Made by a program: the position numbers and the translations under genes | The notes under the pieces: model-generated | The model's database searches: none | The model's input: the letters and a program-made list of their open reading frames with translations, nothing else | Told to the model about the DNA's origin: nothing | Source: an uncultured Oscillospiraceae bacterium | GTDB lineage: Bacteria; Bacillota; Clostridia; Oscillospirales; Oscillospiraceae | NCBI GenBank assembly: GCA_910585815.1 | Contig: CAJUFJ010000011.1 | Location: 1-64,000 of the forward strand | Direction of reading: 5' to 3' | Length of the DNA: 64,000 bases | Part shown: in pieces, positions 8,708 to 16,524 of the stretch | Numbering within the stretch: position 1 is the first letter of the stretch | Layout of the letters: the number at the start of each line of letters is the position of its first letter

Positions 8708-10573
8708 ATGGATGGACAGCGAGTAGATAAGAGCGCGGGTGGCGGCAAGCTGCCCTGGATTATCACCGGCACGGTGGTGGGACTTCTGGCGGCGGCCTAC
8801 CTGGGCACCTGCGCCTGGGCGGCGGGCCGGGATACCATCCTGCCCAACGTGTCGGTGGCGGGGATTGACGTCTCCGGTATGACATCGGAGCAGGCCCGGG
8901 CGACGGTGGAAGACACCGTGGCCCGGCAGGGCAAGGACATTTCCCTCTCCCTGACCTATGAGGACCTGGAGGAGGAGCTGGATGTCAGCAAGCTGGCGGT
9001 GGACGCCGCCCGGAGCGCCCAGGAGGCCTGGAACGTGGGCCACGATAATTTCCTTACCGGCGGCCCCCGGCTGGTTGGCCACATGCTGGGCATGTCCAGC
9101 CAGCTGCCCCTGGCCCTCCCCGAGGAGGAGCCCGCCCAGGCCGAGCTGATGGAGCGGATGGAGCAGGCGGTGAGCGCCGCGGTGGAGGACCACGGCTATC
9201 AGGTGGAGGGCGACCAGCTGGTTATGACCAAGGGGGCCCCGGTCACCACCGTAAACTGGGATGATGCAAAGGCTCAGATGGAGGAGAAGCTCCAGCAGGC
9301 CTTTGTGGAGCGGTTCAGCGGAAAGAGCGACGCGGTAGACGCCACCGTGGCCCTGTCCGCCACCCAGAGCGAGACCCAGGAGCCCGATTTCGAGGCCATC
9401 CACCGGGAGGTGTACGCCGAACCCAAGGACGCCGCCCTAGACCTGGACTCCATGGAGATCACCGACCACACCGTGGGGGTGGACTTCAACGTGGATGATC
9501 TGAAAACCGCCTACCGGAACGCCAAAGGCGGCGAGACCTTCTCCATCCCCCTCACCATCACCCGGCCCAAGGTGACCAAGGACGACTTGGGGGGCCAGCT
9601 GTTCAAGGACCTGCTGGGGGAGGGCACCACCCATGTGTCCGGCTCGGCCAACCGCAAGCACAATGTGAAGCTGGCCGCCGAGGCCTGCAACAATAAAATC
9701 CTCCTGCCCGGGGAGGAGTTCTCCTATAACAACACCACCGGCAGCCGCACCGTGGAGAAGGGCTACCGGGAGGCCCCCATCTACGCGGGGAACAAGTCGG
9801 ACACCGGTGTGGGCGGCGGCGTGTGCCAGCCCTCCTCCACCATCTACTTCGCGGTGCTCCACACCAGTCTGGAGATTGTGGAGCGCCACGCCCACGGCTT
9901 TAACACCGGCTACGTGGAGCCCGGCATGGACGCCACCGTCTTTTTCGGCGTGCAGGACTTCCGCTTTAAAAACAGCACCGACTACCCCATCAAGATCGTC
10001 ACCAGCAGCTACGACGCCAAGGGGGGCCGGTATCTGAACGTGAAAATCTACGGCACCAATCCCGACGGCATCTACGCCGTCCCCCGGAGCAATACATTCA
10101 ACCGGGTGAGCCCCACCACCGTCTACCAGCCCGACCCCGACGTGCCCCAGGGCACCTTGGTGCTGGACCGGGAGCAATACGCCTATGTGGGCATCAGCGC
10201 CCAGACCTACCGGGATATCTACGACAAGGCGGGCAACCTGCTGGAGACCCAGGACATGGGCAAGAGCAAGTACAACATGCGGCCCAATACCTACCACTAT
10301 AATCCTGCCGACGGCGACCCCTCCACCTGGGTGGACGGCAAGCCCGGTGGCGGCACAACTACCGACCCTGGTACAACCACTGATCCCGGTACCACCACCG
10401 ACCCGGGCACCACTACTCCCCCGACCAATCCACCGGTGGACCCCGGGACCACGCCGCCGCCCACCGACCCCGGCACAACCGATCCGGGCACCCTACCCCC
10501 CGCCGACTCCGGGACCCCGCCCCCCTCTGACACGGGGATCACCCCCATCGACCCCAGCCAGATGGCGGGATAA
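8708..10573 (+). CDS. VanW family protein with Thr/Pro-rich tail
   Basis: Cell-surface protein of 621 aa. The start ATG at 8708 has AGGAAGGAA upstream. One membrane anchor lies at about residues 17-39 (WIITGTVVGLLAAAYLG). It is followed by a putative peptidoglycan-binding (YoaR-type) domain beginning PNVSVAGIDVSGMTSEQA. The VanW domain is at about residues 300-470, with the conserved HNVKLAAEACN and GVGGGVCQPSSTIY region. The last 75 residues are a tail of DPGTTT repeats, probably a flexible wall-spanning stalk. VanW is found in some vancomycin-resistance clusters, but here there are no van genes. The promoter suggests control by a response regulator. Confidence 0.88.
   Translation: MDGQRVDKSAGGGKLPWIITGTVVGLLAAAYLGTCAWAAGRDTILPNVSVAGIDVSGMTSEQARATVEDTVARQGKDISLSLTYEDLEEELDVSKLAVDAARSAQEAWNVGHDNFLTGGPRLVGHMLGMSSQLPLALPEEEPAQAELMERMEQAVSAAVEDHGYQVEGDQLVMTKGAPVTTVNWDDAKAQMEEKLQQAFVERFSGKSDAVDATVALSATQSETQEPDFEAIHREVYAEPKDAALDLDSMEITDHTVGVDFNVDDLKTAYRNAKGGETFSIPLTITRPKVTKDDLGGQLFKDLLGEGTTHVSGSANRKHNVKLAAEACNNKILLPGEEFSYNNTTGSRTVEKGYREAPIYAGNKSDTGVGGGVCQPSSTIYFAVLHTSLEIVERHAHGFNTGYVEPGMDATVFFGVQDFRFKNSTDYPIKIVTSSYDAKGGRYLNVKIYGTNPDGIYAVPRSNTFNRVSPTTVYQPDPDVPQGTLVLDREQYAYVGISAQTYRDIYDKAGNLLETQDMGKSKYNMRPNTYHYNPADGDPSTWVDGKPGGGTTTDPGTTTDPGTTTDPGTTTPPTNPPVDPGTTPPPTDPGTTDPGTLPPADSGTPPPSDTGITPIDPSQMAG
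10356..10500 (+). repeat. In-gene tandem repeat encoding Thr-Pro-Asp-Gly
   Basis: Imperfect 12- to 15-base units encode TTDPG/TTTDPG over and over in the C-terminal tail of the VanW protein. The units drift in third positions, so the repeat is old. It is coding sequence, not a CRISPR. Confidence 0.7.
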
Positions 10574-10634
10574 CGGAGCGCGGGGCGTGTAATGTCCGCC
10601 CCTGCATAAAGAGAACACCGAAAGAGGAAAAAAC

Positions 10635-11312
10635 ATGTTTCAAGGCTACACCCAGGGCGCCATCGACTTTTTATGGGGCCTGAAGCTGAACAACGAGCGG
10701 GCCTGGTTCCAGGAGCACAAGCAGGAGTTCACCGACCTGGTGGACCGGCCAACCAGGGAGCTGGCCACCCAATTGACGGAGGATATGACAGAAGCCTTCC
10801 CCAGGCTGGGCCTGGAGCTGAAGGTGAGCCGCATCTACCGGGACGCCCGGCGGCTCTTTGGCCGGGGGCCCTACAAGGACCACCTCTGGTTCTCCCTGCG
10901 CAAGCCGGGGGAGCAGGACGGGCGTATTCCCTGCTTCTGGTTTGAGATCGCCCCCGACCACTACGGCTACGGTATGGGCTGCTGGGAGATGCTTCCCACT
11001 ACCATGGCCAAACTCCGCGCCCGCATCGACCGGGACCCCAAGCCCGTGGAAAAACTGGCCCGGGCGGTGGCGCGGCGGGGGGAGTTTCACCTGGAGGGCC
11101 AGGAGTACAAGCGCCCCAAGGGGGACCCTGGCCCGCTGCTCTATCCCTGGTACAACCGGAAGGGGCTGGGCTTCACCAGTGAGCACAACTGCGAGGGGGT
11201 GTTCTTTACCCCGGAGCTGGCCGGCCAGGTGCTGGAGGGGTGGAAGTCCCTGGTGCCCCAGTATCAGTTCCTGTGCGCCCTGCCCGGAGACCAGGAACCG
11301 GAACATATGTGA
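10635..11312 (+). CDS. DUF2461 domain protein
   Basis: Conserved protein of 225 aa, family DUF2461. The family opening FLWGLKLNNERAWFQEHK and the SRIYRDARRLFGRGPYKDH block are present, along with the later FYYGYG-like region (DHYGYGMGCWEM). The length is normal and there is no signal peptide. The start ATG has GAGGAAAA upstream. It lies 61 bases after the VanW gene on the same strand and is closed by a strong terminator, so cotranscription is possible. The function of the family is unknown. Confidence 0.88.
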   Translation: MFQGYTQGAIDFLWGLKLNNERAWFQEHKQEFTDLVDRPTRELATQLTEDMTEAFPRLGLELKVSRIYRDARRLFGRGPYKDHLWFSLRKPGEQDGRIPCFWFEIAPDHYGYGMGCWEMLPTTMAKLRARIDRDPKPVEKLARAVARRGEFHLEGQEYKRPKGDPGPLLYPWYNRKGLGFTSEHNCEGVFFTPELAGQVLEGWKSLVPQYQFLCALPGDQEPEHM

Positions 11313-11317
11313 GCATA

Positions 11318-11349
11318 GAGGGCCCTTCCAGCCGGAAGGGCCCTCATTT
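11318..11349 (+). terminator. Intrinsic terminator after the DUF2461 gene
   Basis: A 12-bp perfect stem (11318-11329 with 11334-11345, loop AGCC) is followed by ATTTT. Confidence 0.85.
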
Positions 11350-11426
11350 TGCAGGATTCCGCCTGCAATTATGCAAAACGTAAAAATCCGAGGGGTATAT
11401 TTGTTGAATAAAACGAACAAAAATAC

Positions 11427-11455
11427 TTGACAGGATTACAGTAGTGTGGTAAATT
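11427..11455 (+). promoter_or_regulatory. Sigma-A promoter of the free-standing RNA
   Basis: A perfect -35 TTGACA (11427-11432) is followed after 17 bases by TAAATT (11450-11455). Transcription would start near 11462. Confidence 0.65.
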
Positions 11456-11832
11456 ATAACCAGACAAAGGAAAGGTGAGTCCAATGTACAAGTAAGTGCC
11501 CCAGCAGCTGAAACGAAACGTCTGGTCAAACAATTTTGTATCAACATCTGTGATCGGCCATGAGAGGGAGCCAAGGAGAGACAACTAAGCTTCAGGATTC
11601 TTAAGAAGCTCTGAAAATCAGGGTATCTCCAGAAAAAGACCGGCAAGGACAGATCGTTTCAGTCAGCGCAAAGCGGCAGACCGAAAGGGCAAACAGGAAG
11701 GGAATCCGACCAAGGGCCTCACATATGAGGAGTCAGGCTGTAATAACGGCAACAAAGAGATGGTCGTGGAAGAACTGGAGGATTGCCGGCGGAATGCAGT
11801 GGAGCGTATCCAATAGAAACGGAGGTAGCCAT

Positions 11833-11865
11833 ATGATGTTAGATAATAAGACAGAACAGGAATGA
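11833..11865 (+). CDS. Ten-codon micro-ORF at the 3' end of the RNA
   Basis: ATG at 11833 starts the peptide MMLDNKTEQE, and a GGAGG site at 11821-11825 lies seven bases upstream. The stop codon TGA (11863-11865) is part of the left arm of the terminator stem. A three-codon ORF (Met-Tyr-Lys, 11484-11495) with AAAGGTGAG upstream lies at the other end. Translation is plausible but unproven. Confidence 0.35.
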   Translation: MMLDNKTEQE

Positions 11866-11918
11866 CCCTTGACTGTAACGGATTACGAAACGGACAGTCA
11901 AGGGTCATTTCTTTTTTT
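11861..11918 (+). terminator. Intrinsic terminator of the RNA
   Basis: A 16-bp perfect stem (11861-11876 with 11894-11909) with a 17-base loop is followed by a seven-T run at 11912-11918. Confidence 0.9.
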
Positions 11919-11922
11919 GTGG

Positions 11923-11945
11923 AACGGCCGCAGGGCCGTTTTTTT
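11923..11945. terminator. Second terminator, shared with the XRE gene
   Basis: A 7-bp stem (11923-11929 with 11934-11940) is followed by a T run on the plus strand. It lies directly past the stop of the minus-strand XRE gene. As a tandem terminator it would stop read-through from the RNA. Confidence 0.6.
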
Positions 11946-11949
11946 CCGT

Positions 11950-12192
11950 TCAGGACTTCGCGGTCCGTTTGGGGTAGGGCCGCATCTCGGGGGTCCGTCC
12001 AAGGATGTAGTCGGTGGAGGTGTCCAGGGTGTCGGCCAGGAAGCTCAGCATGGCCAGCGGCATCCTGCGCACGCCGTTTTCATAGTCGCAGTAGGTGGTT
12101 TGGGAAATCCCCATCAGGTCGCCCATGTCCTTCTGCGTCAGCTTGCGGTCCCTGCGGAGCTCTTTCAGAATATCGGAATAGATTGGTTTCAT
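11950..12192 (-). CDS. XRE-family helix-turn-helix regulator, 80 aa
   Basis: Small DNA-binding protein made almost only of a Cro/CI-type helix-turn-helix (about residues 8-62): LKELRRDRKLTQKDMGDLMGIS, then a recognition helix TTYCDYENGVR. The tail is basic. GAGGT precedes the ATG. It is divergent from the SLOG gene, sharing a 98-base promoter region, so it may regulate that gene or itself. Confidence 0.88.
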   Translation of the reverse strand: MKPIYSDILKELRRDRKLTQKDMGDLMGISQTTYCDYENGVRRMPLAMLSFLADTLDTSTDYILGRTPEMRPYPKRTAKS

Positions 12193-12221
12193 AAATACCT
12201 CATTATTTAACCAGTGAGATA

Positions 12222-12250
12222 TTTACATTTTGTGTTGCCTCTGCTATAAT
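12222..12250 (+). promoter_or_regulatory. Promoter of the SLOG gene
   Basis: TTTACA (12222-12227), a 17-base spacer and an extended -10 TG-C-TATAAT ending at 12250 form a near-consensus sigma-A promoter. It lies between the divergent XRE and SLOG genes. Confidence 0.8.
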
Positions 12251-12290
12251 ATGCTAAAAAATTGAACCATATCAATTTTGAGGGGTACAC

Positions 12291-12623
12291 ATGATCGTTG
12301 CAATTGTCGGCTCAAGAAATCTGAGCATACCGGATTTGAGCCCCTATCTGCCGGAGGGTACGACGGAAATCGTTTCAGGCGGAGCCCGGGGAGTGGACGC
12401 CTGCGCCCGGGCGTGGGCCAGGGAAAACCGCCTGAAGCTGACGGAATTTCTGCCCGAATACGAAAAATATGGGCGGAACGCACCGTTAAAGCGGAATCTG
12501 CAAATAATCGCCTACGCCGACCTGGTGGTGGCCTTCTGGGACGGGGTGTCCCGGGGGACGAAGCACGTAATCGACAGCTGCAAGCGGCAGAACATCCCCA
12601 TTTTTGTCCATCTGATCAGATAA
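12291..12623 (+). CDS. SLOG superfamily protein (DUF2493-like), 110 aa
   Basis: Small Rossmann-like nucleotide-binding protein of the SLOG superfamily (relatives: DprA, YspA, LOG). The opening IVAIVGSRNLSIPD and the signature VSGGARGVDACARAWA are seen, as is the family C-terminal pattern (ADLVVAFWDGVSRGTKHVID). It is a single-domain protein; the ATG has GAGGGG upstream. Some SLOG proteins take part in nucleotide-signal or defence systems; nothing here identifies the ligand. The divergent XRE gene is its likely regulator. Confidence 0.85.
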   Translation: MIVAIVGSRNLSIPDLSPYLPEGTTEIVSGGARGVDACARAWARENRLKLTEFLPEYEKYGRNAPLKRNLQIIAYADLVVAFWDGVSRGTKHVIDSCKRQNIPIFVHLIR

Positions 12624-12626
12624 AAT

Positions 12627-12653
12627 GCCTCCCTTTCCACAGGGAGGCGTTTT
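12627..12653 (+). terminator. Intrinsic terminator after the SLOG gene
   Basis: An 8-bp stem (12627-12634 with 12641-12648) is followed by GTTTT. Confidence 0.75.
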
Positions 12654-12662
12654 CGCTGCCCG

Positions 12663-12854
12663 TTAAAGTTCATCCAGGCGGTCGGCGGCGCGGTCGATTT
12701 TGCGCTGTAAATACTCCAGGACCGTTTGCAGGTTGGCCCGGTTCATGTCGCCGTCGCTGGCAGACAGCTCCGCCAGCATCAGCATCTGATGGAGGCTGCG
12801 GTCAATCTCATCCAGCGAGTCCAGGGCCTCCTGGGGCAGGGTGTATTCGTCCAT
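12663..12854 (-). CDS. Small hypothetical protein, 63 aa
   Basis: Acidic, all-helical protein with heptad-like Leu spacing (LDSLDEIDRSLHQMLMLAEL, then VLEYLQRKIDRAADRLDEL). It has no signal or membrane segment. AAAGGAG lies about 12 bases before the ATG. It is convergent with the SLOG gene and divergent from clpB. I do not recognise the family; it resembles small clostridial helical proteins of unknown role. Confidence 0.65.
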   Translation of the reverse strand: MDEYTLPQEALDSLDEIDRSLHQMLMLAELSASDGDMNRANLQTVLEYLQRKIDRAADRLDEL

Positions 12855-12932
12855 TGGGAGGGTACGCTCCTTTCACGGTGTCATAAACAAGGATAGCACA
12901 GCCGGGGCGGAAAAGCAACGGGAAACATTGGA

Positions 12933-12959
12933 TTAGCACTCAAAGCAGTTGAGTGCTAA
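12933..12959 (+). promoter_or_regulatory. CIRCE operator (HrcA site) of clpB
   Basis: The sequence is a perfect match to TTAGCACTC-N9-GAGTGCTAA. HrcA binds this site to repress heat-shock genes. A possible -10 TATACT is at 13000-13005. No CtsR direct-repeat site is visible. Confidence 0.95.
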
Positions 12960-13045
12960 AAATTCACACTATGTTCATGAAATCTCCGCCGGAGCGGCCT
13001 ATACTACAAGCATACCGCAGGCTTATTCCTGAAAGGAGTGTTAGT

Positions 13046-15640
13046 ATGAACATGAATCAGTTTACCCAAAAATCCCTGGCCGCCATTCAGGGGGCCCAGG
13101 ACATCGCCCTGACCCACGGTAACCAGCAGATTGAGCAGCCCCACCTGCTGCTGGCCCTGGTGGGGGACGGGGAGGGCTTCATCCCCCAGCTGCTCACCGC
13201 TGTAGGCATGACCGTTCCCAGCTTTGAGGCGGCGGTGGGGGCCGAGGTGGACAAGCTGCCCAAGGTCTCCGGCTCCGGCCGGGAGAGCGGGAAGGTGTAC
13301 GTCTCCCAGGACGTGGACCGGGCCCTCCAGGGGGCGGGGCAGGAGGCCCAGGCCATGAAGGACGAGTACATCTCGGTGGAGCACATCCTCCTGGGCCTGC
13401 TGGCCCACCCCAGCGCCGCACTGAAGGAGCTGTTCCGCACCTACCGCCTGGACAAGGAGAAGGTGATGCAGGCTCTGGCCCAGGTGCGGGGGAGCCAGCG
13501 GGTCACCTCCGACAACCCGGAGGAGACCTACAACGCCCTGAAAAAATACGGCTCCGACCTGGTGGAGCGGGCCCGGCACAACAAGCTGGACCCGGTGATC
13601 GGCCGGGATGACGAAATTCGGAACGTCATCCGCATTCTGTCCCGGAAGACCAAGAACAACCCCGTCCTCATCGGCGAGCCCGGTGTGGGCAAGACGGCCA
13701 TCGCTGAGGGGCTGGCCCAGCGGATTGTCAAGGGGGACGTGCCCGCCTCCCTGAAGGACAAGACCATTTTCTCCCTGGACATGGGCGCCCTGATTGCCGG
13801 CGCGAAATATCGCGGCGAGTTTGAGGAGCGGCTGAAGGCCGTCCTCAACGAGGTGAAGAAGTCGGAGGGGCGGATCATCCTCTTTATCGACGAGCTGCAC
13901 ACCATCGTGGGCGCGGGCAAGACCGAGGGCTCCATGGACGCGGGCAATCTGTTAAAACCCCTGCTGGCCCGGGGGGAGCTGCACTGCATCGGGGCCACCA
14001 CCCTCAACGAGTACCGGCAGTATATCGAAAAGGACGCCGCTCTGGAGCGCCGCTTTCAACCTGTTCTGGTCAGCGAGCCCAGTGTGGAGGACGCCATTGC
14101 CATCCTCCGGGGCTTGAAGGAGCGGTATGAGGTATTTCACGGCGTGAAAATCACCGACGGGGCCATCATTGCCGCCGCCACCCTGTCCAACCGCTATATC
14201 TCCGACCGGTTTTTGCCCGACAAGGCCATCGACCTGGTGGACGAGGCCTGCGCCATGATCCGCACTGAGATGGACTCCATGCCCACCGAGCTGGATGTCA
14301 TCCAGCGGAAGATTATCCAGCACGAGATTGAGGAGGCCGCCCTGAAAAAGGAGACCGACAAGCTGTCCCGGGAGCATCTGGCCGAGATCCAGCGGGAGCT
14401 GTCCGACATGCGGGACGACTTCAACGCCAAGAAAGCCCAGTGGGACAACGAGAAGGGGGCCATCGGCAAGGTGCAGAAGCTGCGGGAGGAGCTGGAGGCG
14501 GCCAGCGCCGCCCTGGAGAAGGCCCAACGGGAATACGACCTGGAGAAGGCGGCAGAGTTACAGTACGGCCGCATCCCCGAGCTGAAAAAGGCCCTGGAGG
14601 CCGAGGAGGCCGCCGCCAGCGAGGGCAAGGCCCGCTCCCTCCTCCGGGACAAGGTGACCGAGGAGGAGATCGCCCGGATCATCGAGCGGTGGACGGGCAT
14701 CCCGGTGGCCCGGCTGATGGAGGGGGAGCGGGAGAAGCTGCTCCACCTGGAGGACATTCTTCACCGCCGGGTAGTAGGCCAGGATGAGGCCGTCCGGCTG
14801 GTGAGCGAGGCCATCCTCCGCTCCCGGGCGGGTATCGCGGACCCGGATAAGCCCATCGGCTCCTTCCTGTTCCTGGGTCCCACCGGCGTGGGCAAGACGG
14901 AGCTGGCCAAAACCCTGGCCGAGGCCCTGTTTGACTCCGAGCGCAACCTGGTGCGCATCGACATGAGCGAGTATATGGAAAAATTCTCTGTCTCCCGGCT
15001 CATCGGGGCCCCTCCGGGGTACGTGGGCTATGAGGAGGGCGGCCAGCTCACCGAGGCGGTCAGGAGAAAGCCCTACAGCGTGGTCCTATTTGACGAGGTG
15101 GAGAAGGCCCACCCCGACGTGTTCAACGTGTTACTCCAGGTACTGGATGACGGCCGCATTACCGACAGCCAGGGCCGGACGGTGGACTTTAAGAACACCA
15201 TTCTCATTTTGACCTCCAACCTGGGCAGTCAGGCCCTGCTGGACGGCATCGGGCCCGACGGCGAAATCAGCGACGCGGCCCGGAACCAGGTGGGCGAGCT
15301 GCTGAAGCGGTCCTTCCGGCCCGAGTTCCTCAACCGGCTGGACGAAATCGTCTTCTACAAGCCGCTGACCAGGGAAAATATCACCCACATTGTAGACCTG
15401 CTGGTGGAGGGACTGAACCGGCGGCTGGCCGACAAGCAGCTGGCGGTTACCCTCACCCCCGCCGCCAAGGGGGCAATTATCGAGGCGGCCTACGACCCCG
15501 TCTACGGGGCCCGGCCCCTGCGCCGCTACCTCCAGCACACGGTGGAGACCCTCATCGGCCGGAAAATCATCGCCGACCAGGTGGAGCCGGGGGCCGCCCT
15601 CACGGTGGACCTGCGGGATGGAGCGCTGACAGTCCTTTAA
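13046..15640 (+). CDS. clpB: ATP-dependent chaperone ClpB
   Basis: AAA+ disaggregase of 864 aa that extracts proteins from aggregates with the DnaK system. The start ATG at 13046 has GAAAGGAG upstream; the longer frame from 12953 overlaps the CIRCE operator and is rejected. Domains in order: Clp_N repeats (about 1-145), first AAA module with Walker A GEPGVGKT and FIDELHTIVGAG, the ClpB-specific middle coiled coil (about 400-525), second AAA module with Walker A GPTGVGKT and the pore-loop region APPGYVGYEEGG, and the D2-small domain with VYGARPLRRYLQ. Regulation by HrcA is expected from the operator. Confidence 0.97.
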   Translation: MNMNQFTQKSLAAIQGAQDIALTHGNQQIEQPHLLLALVGDGEGFIPQLLTAVGMTVPSFEAAVGAEVDKLPKVSGSGRESGKVYVSQDVDRALQGAGQEAQAMKDEYISVEHILLGLLAHPSAALKELFRTYRLDKEKVMQALAQVRGSQRVTSDNPEETYNALKKYGSDLVERARHNKLDPVIGRDDEIRNVIRILSRKTKNNPVLIGEPGVGKTAIAEGLAQRIVKGDVPASLKDKTIFSLDMGALIAGAKYRGEFEERLKAVLNEVKKSEGRIILFIDELHTIVGAGKTEGSMDAGNLLKPLLARGELHCIGATTLNEYRQYIEKDAALERRFQPVLVSEPSVEDAIAILRGLKERYEVFHGVKITDGAIIAAATLSNRYISDRFLPDKAIDLVDEACAMIRTEMDSMPTELDVIQRKIIQHEIEEAALKKETDKLSREHLAEIQRELSDMRDDFNAKKAQWDNEKGAIGKVQKLREELEAASAALEKAQREYDLEKAAELQYGRIPELKKALEAEEAAASEGKARSLLRDKVTEEEIARIIERWTGIPVARLMEGEREKLLHLEDILHRRVVGQDEAVRLVSEAILRSRAGIADPDKPIGSFLFLGPTGVGKTELAKTLAEALFDSERNLVRIDMSEYMEKFSVSRLIGAPPGYVGYEEGGQLTEAVRRKPYSVVLFDEVEKAHPDVFNVLLQVLDDGRITDSQGRTVDFKNTILILTSNLGSQALLDGIGPDGEISDAARNQVGELLKRSFRPEFLNRLDEIVFYKPLTRENITHIVDLLVEGLNRRLADKQLAVTLTPAAKGAIIEAAYDPVYGARPLRRYLQHTVETLIGRKIIADQVEPGAALTVDLRDGALTVL

Positions 15641-15647
15641 AACAGGG

Positions 15648-15690
15648 AACCGCTCCCGGCACGCGCGCCGGGAGCGGTTTTCTATTTTTT
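15648..15690. terminator. Bidirectional terminator between clpB and the metal ABC operon
   Basis: A 13-bp stem (15648-15660 with 15667-15679) is followed by TTTTCTATTTTTT. The T run lies on the plus strand and overlaps the stop codon of the converging permease gene. Confidence 0.88.
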
Positions 15691-16524
15691 CCGCACCAGG
15701 AAGGTGAGGGCGAACCACACCGCCAGATACAGGGTGATGGCCGCGCCGGCGGAGCCGCCCACGTAGTAGGAGGTCATCAGCCCGGCCACTCCCGCCAGGA
15801 CGGCCCCCAGCAGGGAGAACAGGTGGTACTGCCGCATGTTCCTGGCCACATTCCGGGCGGAGGCGGCGGGAAGGACCAGCAGGGAGTTTATCACCAGCAG
15901 CCCCACCCAGGTCATGGACAGGGTCACCACCACGGCGATGGCCACCGAGAATACCGTCTCCTGCCAGAACACCCGCACCCCCCGGCTGTCGGCCAGGGCA
16001 GGGTGGACGGCGGAGAGCATCAGCTGGTTGAAGGAGGCCAGCCACAGCAGGACCACCAGCAGCAGAATCAGGGCCAGCAGTCCCACCTTGGCGGGCTCCA
16101 CAGACAGGATATCCCCCACCAGAAGGGCGTTGAACCGGGTAAAGGACCGGCCATTGAGGGTGGACAGGAAGATGCCCAGGGCCACGGCGGTGGAGGAGAA
16201 CACCCCGATTACCGTGTCGCTGGCCAGGGCGGTGCGGCGCTTGACCACGTTGAACAGCAGGGCGAACAGCACGGCAAAGACCACGGCGGCCCAGGTGGGC
16301 TCGTGGAAGCCGCACAGAGCCCCAATGGCCATGCCGGTGAATGCAGAGTGACCCAGGGCGTCGGAGAAGAAGGACATCCGGCTGTGGACCACCATGGTGG
16401 ACAAAATCCCGAACAGAGGGGTAATCACCAAAACCGCCAGCAGGGCATTCTTCATGAAGAACATGGCCCCCGGCACGGCCCACTGGAAGGGGAGCAGGTC
16501 CACCAGCGCATACCAGATACTCAT
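15682..16524 (-). CDS. Zinc/manganese ABC transporter permease
   Basis: Membrane subunit (280 aa) of a metal-ion ABC importer of the ZnuB/TroC (ABC-3) family, with about eight hydrophobic segments. The conserved region near SDALGHSAFTGMAIG and the later SMTWVGLLVINSLLVLPAASARN (the ATPase-contact area) are seen. The start overlaps the ATPase stop by four bases. Together with the ATPase and the His-rich binding protein it forms a complete importer. Confidence 0.9.
   Translation of the reverse strand: MSIWYALVDLLPFQWAVPGAMFFMKNALLAVLVITPLFGILSTMVVHSRMSFFSDALGHSAFTGMAIGALCGFHEPTWAAVVFAVLFALLFNVVKRRTALASDTVIGVFSSTAVALGIFLSTLNGRSFTRFNALLVGDILSVEPAKVGLLALILLLVVLLWLASFNQLMLSAVHPALADSRGVRVFWQETVFSVAIAVVVTLSMTWVGLLVINSLLVLPAASARNVARNMRQYHLFSLLGAVLAGVAGLMTSYYVGGSAGAAITLYLAVWFALTFLVRKK

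Larger units (their letters stand above)
11462..11918 (+). ncRNA. Putative large structured non-coding RNA, unassigned family
   Basis: This 457-base unit has its own promoter and ends in a strong intrinsic terminator, yet has no ORF longer than about ten codons preceded by a ribosome site. Its base composition is purine-rich and close to balanced, unlike the GC-rich coding DNA around it, and it holds many GAAA-type loops and short hairpins (for example CTGAAAATCAG and GACCGAAAGGG). I checked it by eye against tmRNA, RNase P RNA, 6S RNA, T-box and group II intron hallmarks and found none of them. It could belong to one of the large ornate bacterial RNA classes, which I cannot confirm. Two micro-ORFs with ribosome sites lie at its ends. 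Confidence 0.6.

Noticed and set aside
10356..10500. Short regular repeats that could suggest a CRISPR array
   Set aside because: The units are in frame and encode a Thr/Pro/Asp/Gly tail; there are no unique spacers of constant length. No CRISPR is seen in the window.
8708..10573. Vancomycin-resistance cluster
   Set aside because: Only VanW is present. There is no vanR, vanS, vanH, ligase or vanX gene nearby, and stand-alone VanW proteins are common in clostridia.
11462..11918. Known RNA families for the free-standing transcript
   Set aside because: tmRNA ends, the RNase P core, T-box sequences, group II domain V and a 6S-like long rod were looked for by eye and not found. An Rfam search is needed for less familiar classes.
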